From contig CAWHUL010000013.1 in the NCBI GenBank assembly GCA_963832365.1, forward strand, positions 62,001-126,000: DNA of 64,000 nt, read 5' to 3'. Both the position numbers and the translations under genes were made by a program. The notes under the pieces are model-generated. The model was not told the DNA's origin. It searched no databases and saw only the letters and a program-made list of their open reading frames with translations. Source of the DNA: CAWBRT01 sp963832365 (GTDB lineage: Bacteria; Acidobacteriota; Terriglobia; Terriglobales; Acidobacteriaceae). Of this stretch, positions 58,643-64,000 are shown in pieces (positions within the stretch are counted from its first letter, which is position 1; each line of letters starts with the position of its first letter).

Positions 58643-59605
58643 ATGTCCCCGGACGTCAATCCGGCCGGCGTTCACTCCGCCTCGCTCGACGGTGCTGCGT
58701 CGCCGGAACTCCGCGATTCCGCCTTGCTCTCCCCGGCGGTGGAGGAAGCCGCGCTTCGCTTGTACGCGCAGGCAAATGCCGGGCGCTTCGCCATCTCCGC
58801 GCAGCAGTTTGCCGGCATTCTCGCAGAGGTTTTGGCGAAGTACGCAAGCGGCGCGGACGACGCGGAATCGCTTGCGTTGCTTGCACTCCTGCGGGTCGAG
58901 GAGTTGGCGCTGGCTCGGGCGTGCGCCGCCGGCAATGCGGCGGCATGGGACGAATTCCTGAACCGCTACCGGGCCAAACTCTATGACGCTGCCCTGGGCA
59001 TTGCCCATGACGAAGCCACCGCGCGCGAGTTCGCCGACGGACTCTACGCGAATCTTTACGGGCTTCCCTCCGCAGGTGGGGCACGCGTCAGCAAGCTGAA
59101 CTACTACATGGGACGTGGCTCGCTCGAAGGCTGGCTGCGGACGGTGCTGGCGCAGGAATATGTAAATCGCTATCGGGAGCAGAAGCGTACCGTCAGCCTG
59201 GAGGAGCAGACCGAATCCGGTGTCGCCTTCGCGGCGGCGCCCACGGTATCGGACCCTGGGCCCGACGTGCGCCTGGAGAGGGCAACGGCATCGGCGCTCG
59301 CCACACTCGCTGCCGAAGAAAAATTTATGCTCGCAGCCTACTTCCTCGACGGGCAAACCCTGGCGGAGATCGCCGGCCAACTCCGGGTACACGAGTCCAC
59401 CATCAGCCGCAAGCTCGACCGCCTGACCAAAGTCCTGCGGAAGAGCATTCGCAACCAACTGGTTGCTCAAGGAATGAGCCCGAGGCAGGCGGACGAGTGC
59501 ATAAACGACGCCGACGTTGGCGACCTAAGAATCGATGTGCGGAAAACAATAGAGCAAGAAAGTGTCCTTCGCCCGTTCTATAAAGGAGACGATTCCAAAC
59601 CGTGA
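58643..59605 (+). CDS. RNA polymerase sigma-70 family factor
   Basis: A 320-residue sigma factor directing RNA polymerase to a special promoter set. An unusual N-terminal half of about 100 residues (Ala-rich helices) precedes sigma region 2 (NAAAWDEFLNRYRAKLYDAA, GIAHDEATAREFADGLYANL with the ExADxxxA-like face and LEGWLRTVLAQEYVNRYREQ) and sigma region 4 (LAAEEKFMLAAYFLDGQTLA, EIAGQLRVHESTISRKLDRL with a helix-turn-helix). It resembles extracytoplasmic-function sigmas but is longer. The next gene starts within its stop codon (TGATG), which couples translation to the anti-sigma factor. Confidence 0.9.
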   Translation: MSPDVNPAGVHSASLDGAASPELRDSALLSPAVEEAALRLYAQANAGRFAISAQQFAGILAEVLAKYASGADDAESLALLALLRVEELALARACAAGNAAAWDEFLNRYRAKLYDAALGIAHDEATAREFADGLYANLYGLPSAGGARVSKLNYYMGRGSLEGWLRTVLAQEYVNRYREQKRTVSLEEQTESGVAFAAAPTVSDPGPDVRLERATASALATLAAEEKFMLAAYFLDGQTLAEIAGQLRVHESTISRKLDRLTKVLRKSIRNQLVAQGMSPRQADECINDADVGDLRIDVRKTIEQESVLRPFYKGDDSKP

Positions 59606-60765
59606 TGGAACCACTGCCAAAGCCGGTGAAGCAAGCGCTGCAAGACCTCAGGCAATCCGCCGGGCCGCACCCGGATGCGGACCTGCTGGCCGCCTTCCAG
59701 GAAGGCGCAGTGACCGCACGCGAGCGTGAACACCTGCTCGCCCACTTTGCTGCCTGCGCACACTGCCGGGAGGTGGCGCGCCTCTCGCTCCCCGCGCCCG
59801 AGAGCACGCAACAGGTTGTTGTTCCAGCGGTTCCCGGTTGGCGGCGGTGGATGAATTGGGCCGCTGTTGCAACCACCGCCGTCGTTCTGGGAAGCGTTGG
59901 CCTCATCTACCAGGCCCAGCACCACGGCTCGGAGCAAGCCAAACTGTCGGCAACGCGCAGCGACGCAAGCGCCCCGGTGGTTGATTCACCGACGCCGGCG
60001 GCCCCTGCCCCAGCCGCTAATTTCCCGAAGAAGCAGGCGAAGAAGACCGATCCCCTCTCCGACAAGGCTAAAGCCGCTGCCAAGCCGCCCGAAGCCGCAA
60101 CCGCCACGGCAGAACCCTACCAGCAAGCGGCACCGCCACGGCAGAAGGCCACCGTTTCTTCATCTTCATCAGCGGCGCTGGGAAAAAATTCGCCTGACTT
60201 CGTTGCCGGTGGCAGCCAGGCGTCTGCTCAAGCCGTGTCGCCCTCGGCGGCCCCGCTCAGTGGGGCGGTTGTGGTGACACCGCCTGGAGCTAACCGCGAG
60301 GCGGGCTCCCGTGCTCAGGCGGCGCCGTCTGTACCCGGCGCCAACCAGAGCGACTCCCTGGCCACACGCTCGCAAGCGATGAAGGCAATGGGTACCGCCA
60401 GCGAAGCACAGCGCCAGGCGTCGGCCGCGAAGCCGCGTCCACGTTGGCGAATTTCACCCGCGGGCGCATTGCAGCGCGCGATTGCGGGAAACGATTGGCA
60501 AACCGTGCTCGCTTCGGCGCACGCGCAATTCCACGCAGTCGCGGTTGTCGGCAACGACGTGTGGGCCGGCGGCTCCGAGGCTAGTCTGTTTCACTCTACG
60601 GATGACGGTGCGAGTTGGACCCGGGTCGCGCTGCCAACCAACGGACCGGCGACTCCAATCATCACGCGGATTGCATTTGACGACGCGCTCCACGGCACGG
60701 TCGACGCGGACGATGCCACCACCTGGACCACCGCCGATGGTGGCCGCACTTGGAGCCAACGATAA
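59605..60765 (+). CDS. Anti-sigma factor with transmembrane helix and YCF48-like tail
   Basis: A 386-residue membrane protein likely to hold its cognate sigma factor. The N-terminal zinc-finger-like anti-sigma domain carries HLLAHFAACAHCREV (HxxxC-xx-C). One membrane helix follows (MNWAAVATTAVVLGSVGLIY, residues about 75-95), then about 180 residues rich in Ala, Pro, Ser and Lys, probably disordered in the periplasm, and a C-terminal domain (from about 280) with BNR/YCF48-type motifs LFHSTDDGASWTRVALPT and TTWTTADGGRTWSQR. The tail could sense an extracellular ligand or protein state. Coupled to the sigma gene by TGATG. Confidence 0.88.
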   Translation: MEPLPKPVKQALQDLRQSAGPHPDADLLAAFQEGAVTAREREHLLAHFAACAHCREVARLSLPAPESTQQVVVPAVPGWRRWMNWAAVATTAVVLGSVGLIYQAQHHGSEQAKLSATRSDASAPVVDSPTPAAPAPAANFPKKQAKKTDPLSDKAKAAAKPPEAATATAEPYQQAAPPRQKATVSSSSSAALGKNSPDFVAGGSQASAQAVSPSAAPLSGAVVVTPPGANREAGSRAQAAPSVPGANQSDSLATRSQAMKAMGTASEAQRQASAAKPRPRWRISPAGALQRAIAGNDWQTVLASAHAQFHAVAVVGNDVWAGGSEASLFHSTDDGASWTRVALPTNGPATPIITRIAFDDALHGTVDADDATTWTTADGGRTWSQR

Positions 60766-60790
60766 CCGCACTGGCATCGACTCATCGCAG

Positions 60791-62086
60791 CTAGGCGACG
60801 GACGGACTTTCCTCGGCGGAGACGGGGGCCGATTCCGTCGTGGCATTCGGCGTCAGCAGCGGCCACCCCTTGCGCACCACATAGTCCAGCCACGCGCCGG
60901 CCATCTGCGAGGTGAGGATGGCCGCCAGCACTAGCGTCGTGTAGAACTTCGCACTGATGATCCCGGCGTCGAATGCCACGCTGGCCAGCACGATCCCCGG
61001 TCCGCCGCGCGCGTTCGTGGTAATCGCCAGATTGATCAGATCCAACCCGCGGAATCCCGCGAATCGTCCCGCCAAGGATACGGAAAGAATCTTGACGGCG
61101 CAGCTTCCGAGAATGAACGCGGCTATCATCCACAGCGACAAGCCGCGAACCAGATCGAGTTTCATTCCTACCAGTGCGAAGTACACCGGAATGAAGAACG
61201 CGAACGATACCTTCCCGATAGCGTCGAGCGCCTCCGAGAATAGTCTGCGCTTCTTGTGCACCACGGCGAATCCGGCAAGAAATGCCGCAAACACCACACT
61301 GACACCGAGCGCCCCGGCGACCACGCAGTACCCGAGCAGAACCGCCATCGCATAGGCCACGGGCGAGCTTCTCGCGAAAACGTTGAACCGCGACTTGTTG
61401 ATTCGCTTTACGATCCGGGGAACGATCGTCAGCCCTAACCCAAAGAATCCGATCGTGGTGATCAGGTGATAGGACATTTCTCGCGGGTTGAGCATGACTT
61501 TTCCAGCCGTCGCCGTTGCTACCGCGAGCGCCAACCATAGCGCGATATCCTCCAGAACGGCCACACCGAGAACCAGTCGCGCGAAGCGTGTGTGAAGAAT
61601 GTTCAGGTCCGCGAAGATCTTTGAGACCACCGGGACCGAAGTCACCGCGACGGCGACGGCCAGAATGATAATCAGCGAGATGCGGTTGCCGTTCGGACCC
61701 GCCAGCGCAGGCCGAATCAGCCACGGCCCCAGCGTCAGGCCAAGCAGAAACGGTATGCCCGTACCCACGATGGATAGCCAGCCAACTTCACGGCGCTCCT
61801 CGCGGCTGAACAGGTGGCGCATTTCTGCCCCGGAGAGGAACATCAGCAGCAGCAAGCCGAGCCAGTAGACAAAGTTCAGAATGTTTCCGTGATGCTCAGC
61901 GGCTTGCATCAGTCCCGAGGCCAGCGGCAAGCGTCCGACCAGAGCCGGGCCGAGTATGACGCCGGCCAAAATCTCACCGACAACCTTAGGTTGCCGCAGC
62001 CTTACAAAAAGATAGCCGAGCAGGTGTGCCAGCCCCACGAGAAGCAAGAGTATGAATAGGATTGAGGTTAAGTCGGAGTTCGACAC
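60791..62086 (-). CDS. Kef-type cation:proton antiporter (CPA2 family)
   Basis: An inner-membrane exchanger of about 431 residues, probably K+/H+ or Na+/H+. About 12-13 helices with the family marks LRQPKVVGEILAGVILGPAL, LGLLLLMFLSGAEMRHLFSR, VAVAVTSVPVVSKIFADLNI (with the TSVPV core), FARLVLGVAVLEDIALWLAL (with LEDI, the ion-binding Asp), and late AAFLAGFAVVHKKRRLFSEA. No KTN/RCK nucleotide-binding domain is present. The start is set at a GTG before SNSDLTSILFILLLL; ATGs upstream would add unmatched residues. Divergent from the FKBP gene. Confidence 0.9.
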   Translation of the reverse strand: MSNSDLTSILFILLLLVGLAHLLGYLFVRLRQPKVVGEILAGVILGPALVGRLPLASGLMQAAEHHGNILNFVYWLGLLLLMFLSGAEMRHLFSREERREVGWLSIVGTGIPFLLGLTLGPWLIRPALAGPNGNRISLIIILAVAVAVTSVPVVSKIFADLNILHTRFARLVLGVAVLEDIALWLALAVATATAGKVMLNPREMSYHLITTIGFFGLGLTIVPRIVKRINKSRFNVFARSSPVAYAMAVLLGYCVVAGALGVSVVFAAFLAGFAVVHKKRRLFSEALDAIGKVSFAFFIPVYFALVGMKLDLVRGLSLWMIAAFILGSCAVKILSVSLAGRFAGFRGLDLINLAITTNARGGPGIVLASVAFDAGIISAKFYTTLVLAAILTSQMAGAWLDYVVRKGWPLLTPNATTESAPVSAEESPSVA

Positions 62087-62207
62087 CTTTGCTGCTCTCC
62101 CACAGCTTGGATGCATACTTAGCTGTGGCAGTTCACCACCTGCCCGCGCGGTCTTTGCCATGTTCCCACTAAATGTGCGAAAGTGCCTGATAGCGAAAGG
62201 AGCCGCA

Positions 62208-62918
62208 ATGAAATGGCGCATTAAATTGTGGATGTTTGTGTTTGCAATGATAACCCTGCTAACCGGGGCCGCCGCAGCGCAGGATGCCCCCGCGCTCAAG
62301 ACGCCGTTGGAAAAACATAGTTATGCTTTGGGGTCGAATATCGGCCGCCAGATGCGGCTGCAATCTCTGGAGGTGGACCCTGCTCTGTTCGTCCAGGGGT
62401 TCAAGGACGCGCTGGCCGGCGACAAGACCCTAATGAACGAAGAAGAGATCCGTGCCGCTCTCACCGAACTGCAAAACGAGATGAGGGCCAAGCAGACACA
62501 GGCCATGAAGCAGATAGCGGAGAAGAACAAGCAGGTGGGTGAGGCGTTCCTGGCTGAGAACAAAAAGAAAGAAGGAGTGGTGACGCTGCCCAGCGGATTA
62601 CAGTACAAGATACTGAAGGCCGGGGACGGGAAAAAGCCCACCGCTGAAGATACCGTCGTCTGCCAGTACCGCGGCACGCTGATCGACGGCAAGGAATTCG
62701 ACAGCTCATTTAAGCGCAACCAGCCGGCGACCTTCCCGGTCAACCGGGTCATCAAGGGATGGACCGAAGCGCTTCAACTCATGCCGGTCGGATCGAAGTG
62801 GCAACTGTTCATTCCATCGGCTCTTGCCTATGGTGAAGCCGGCGCCGGCGCTGACATTCCGCCGGACTCAACGCTCATCTTCGAGGTGGAGCTGGTTTCG
62901 ATCCAACCCAAGTCTTGA
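62208..62918 (+). CDS. FKBP-type peptidyl-prolyl cis-trans isomerase, periplasmic
   Basis: A 236-residue FkpA/Mip-like isomerase with a signal peptide (MKWRIKLWMFVFAMITLLTG, cleavage after AAAA). A helical dimerisation domain follows (about 30-120: LGSNIGRQMRLQSLEVDPAL, FVQGFKDALAGDKTLMNEEE), then the FKBP domain (about 125-236: VVTLPSGLQYKILKAGDGKK, YRGTLIDGKEFDSSFKRNQP, FPVNRVIKGWTEALQLMPVG, LIFEVELVSIQ). Active-site Asp, Phe and Trp are kept. GAAAGGAG lies before the ATG. Helps fold periplasmic and outer-membrane proteins. Confidence 0.95.
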   Translation: MKWRIKLWMFVFAMITLLTGAAAAQDAPALKTPLEKHSYALGSNIGRQMRLQSLEVDPALFVQGFKDALAGDKTLMNEEEIRAALTELQNEMRAKQTQAMKQIAEKNKQVGEAFLAENKKKEGVVTLPSGLQYKILKAGDGKKPTAEDTVVCQYRGTLIDGKEFDSSFKRNQPATFPVNRVIKGWTEALQLMPVGSKWQLFIPSALAYGEAGAGADIPPDSTLIFEVELVSIQPKS

Positions 62919-62953
62919 CGATGTCTTGATGACGTTGATTACGCCGTCGCCGG

Positions 62954-63032
62954 GAGCCCCACGTCCCGCCCCTCTGTTGGGCTGACGTGGGGGCTGGTGG
63001 TCCATATTTGCCATCCGTTGGCAAATGTGGGG
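62954..63032. repeat. Palindromic repeats, family B copy 3
   Basis: Two hairpins: GCCCCACGTCCCGCC with GGGCTGACGTGGGGGC, then CCATATTTGCC, loop ATCCGTT, GGCAAATGTGG. The second resembles family B copy 1. It lies after the FKBP gene. The remainder of the 342-base gap to the flavodoxin-like gene (62919-63260) holds no convincing gene. Confidence 0.7.
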
Positions 63033-63260
63033 ACGAAGAACCGACGACATGAATGAGCCGATGTTCCAACACCGCACACTGAAAGAATTCCGTACGCGTG
63101 CCCGGCGGTTCATGTCAGAATACTGCTATCTATCCATTCAAGACTGTGCCCCGGCGATCGGCGATTTCAAGCAGTCCAGACCGGTTTCGCGAAAGGTGCG
63201 CCCATGAAGGTTGATCGCTCCGGGATGCATCTGTGCTGAAACCAATATTTAGGAGCAGGC

Positions 63261-63839
63261 ATGAAGGTTCTTTTAATCAGCGGCAGCCCCAAACCAAACG
63301 GCAACACCGCGCAACTGTTGCAGGAGTGCGTCAAGGTCATTCAAGAGGCTGGCGTTGAGGCCGAGATTGTTTCATTGGCAGGCAAGAAGATCGAGGCGTG
63401 CATCGCCTGCCTGAAGTGTTCCAAGACAGGCGAGTGCGGTCTCGACGACGGGCTCAACGAGATCATCGGGAAGATCAAGCAAGCCGAAGGTTTGATCGTG
63501 GGCACTCCGGTCTACTTCGGAACCGCCCGGGGCGACGTGATGTGCGCTTTGCAGCGGATCGGCTACGTTTCCCGGAACAACGGCAACTTCCTCGCGGGCA
63601 AGGTCGGCGGGCCTATTGCGGTCGCGCGCCGTGGCGGGCAGACGCTCACCCTGCAGGAAATGCTGATGTTTTTCCTGATCAACGACATGATCGTGCCGGG
63701 ATCGACCTATTGGAACATGGTGTTTGGCCGAATGCCGGGCGAGGCGCTCAACGACGAAGAAGGCCTCGCAACCATACGGCATTTCGCCGCCAATGTTGCG
63801 AACCTGGTAAAGAAGCTCCATCCCGCAACCGCGAATTAG
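63261..63839 (+). CDS. Flavodoxin-like NAD(P)H-dependent FMN reductase / iron-sulfur flavoprotein family
   Basis: A 192-residue flavoprotein starting MKVLLISGSPKPNGNTAQLL, the FMN-phosphate loop of the flavodoxin-like fold. It has IEACIACLKCSKTGECGLDD, whose four Cys resemble the compact cluster motif of iron-sulfur flavoproteins, then GLIVGTPVYFGTARGDVMCA, the flavin-contacting loop, and GGPIAVARRGGQTLTLQEML. It probably shuttles electrons or reduces quinones or nitro compounds. TTAGGAGCAGGC precedes the ATG. The stop TAG is part of the TAGAGCGGTTCC motif. Confidence 0.9.
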   Translation: MKVLLISGSPKPNGNTAQLLQECVKVIQEAGVEAEIVSLAGKKIEACIACLKCSKTGECGLDDGLNEIIGKIKQAEGLIVGTPVYFGTARGDVMCALQRIGYVSRNNGNFLAGKVGGPIAVARRGGQTLTLQEMLMFFLINDMIVPGSTYWNMVFGRMPGEALNDEEGLATIRHFAANVANLVKKLHPATAN

Positions 63840-63883
63840 AGCGGTTCCGTGAGTTCGCAGTGCGCTTTGCCCGCATTTTCAGG

Positions 63884-63960
63884 GTGCCCCACGTCCCGTC
63901 CCGTTTTTGTCGGGGTCCCCGGCGAGCTCGCTCGCTGGGGTGATTGGGACTGACGTGGGG
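63884..63960. repeat. Palindromic repeat, family B copy 4
   Basis: Arms GTGCCCCACGTCCCGTCC and GGGACTGACGTGGGG, with an inner GGCGAGCTCGCTCGCTGGGG. It shares CCCACGTCCCG and GACGTGGGG with copy 3. It lies near the end of the window, after the flavodoxin-like gene; nothing else is seen up to base 64000. Confidence 0.7.
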
Positions 63961-64000
63961 TAGTTGTCTTACACCCCGCTTCGGGTCGGTGGCCCGCATT

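Noticed and set aside
60591..61724. Minus-strand frame of 377 codons inside the antiporter gene
   Set aside because: Glycine/arginine-rich shadow; the true frame encodes about 12 helices with CPA2 motifs.
63025..63207. Possible small gene of 60 codons after the FKBP gene
   Set aside because: It begins inside a palindromic repeat and has no recognisable features.
1..64000. tRNA or rRNA genes, prophage, or a defence island
   Set aside because: I scanned the gaps for tRNA-like T-loops and the coding regions for phage structural, restriction, toxin-antitoxin or CRISPR genes and found none that I can support.

Overview
This is a GC-rich stretch of a bacterial chromosome, about 64 kb with roughly 60 protein genes on both strands. 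The organism is probably an Acidobacteriota member (Terriglobia-like). I infer this from a combination of traits: a large TonB-dependent receptor with an N-terminal carboxypeptidase-regulatory-like domain, the DUF177-rpmF-plsX and cdaA-ybbR-glmM blocks, an ARPP-1 protein, many GTG starts, and numerous short palindromic intergenic repeats. No rRNA or 16S marker is present and I found no tRNA or CRISPR array, so the placement is an inference. Three reading frames are broken by small changes (a TAXI-type binding protein, a GIY-YIG-like protein, and the normally essential GTPase Obg). This may mean real decay, or a draft or metagenome assembly.

Layout. 1-6.3 kb (minus): a glycosyltransferase cut by the window edge, plsX, rpmF and DUF177, then a YtxH protein, a TPR membrane protein, a SnoaL-like protein and an enoyl-CoA hydratase. 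6.4-12.9 kb: rpiB, a frameshifted TAXI binding protein, glyA, a zinc-ribbon membrane protein, a broken GIY-YIG gene, a secreted protein and xseA. 13-18 kb: a haloalkane-dehalogenase-like protein that lacks its nucleophile, then the c-di-AMP/cell-wall operon cdaA-ybbR-glmM and an O-methyltransferase. 18-27 kb: polA, DinB, a LysE exporter, queA, a class II aldolase, and a TonB-dependent receptor under a cobalamin riboswitch. 27-36 kb: DUF374 acyltransferase, fabF with two tandem acpP genes, dtd, an outer-membrane barrel, folP divergent from dacB, DUF3891 and DUF488. 36-44 kb: a cytochrome c lipoprotein, an RNase HI preceded by a 7-bp tandem repeat, YqeY, a coiled-coil zinc-ribbon protein, an S9 peptidase, an Smr protein and folC. 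44-51 kb (minus): tandem accD genes, cobO, and the ribosome-assembly cluster rplU-rpmA-obgE-nadD-rsfS-rlmH. 51-57 kb: SemiSWEET, TauE/SafE, a small membrane protein, an MFS transporter, a complete group II intron and an ABM-domain gene. 57-64 kb: ARPP-1 divergent from a sigma/anti-sigma pair, a Kef-type antiporter divergent from an FKBP isomerase, and a flavodoxin-like protein.

How the genes fit together. Fatty-acid and phospholipid synthesis is strongly represented (plsX, fabF, acpP twice, accD twice, a DUF374 acyltransferase), and two of its genes are tandemly duplicated. Vitamin B12 handling appears twice (riboswitch-controlled receptor and CobO). Folate synthesis is split between folP and folC, with glyA as a folate-dependent enzyme. 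The rplU-to-rlmH cluster is the classical ribosome-maturation neighbourhood, but several of its proteins carry unusual basic Lys/Ala/Arg-rich tails.

I did not find a clear new defence, secretion or biosynthetic system. The most notable signals are the 109-bp in-gene duplication in obgE, the tandem accD and acpP paralogues, the nucleophile-less hydrolase, the sigma/anti-sigma pair with a sensor-like YCF48 tail, the intron sitting behind a terminator hairpin, and several families of palindromic repeats, including a 12-mer that overlaps TAG stop codons.
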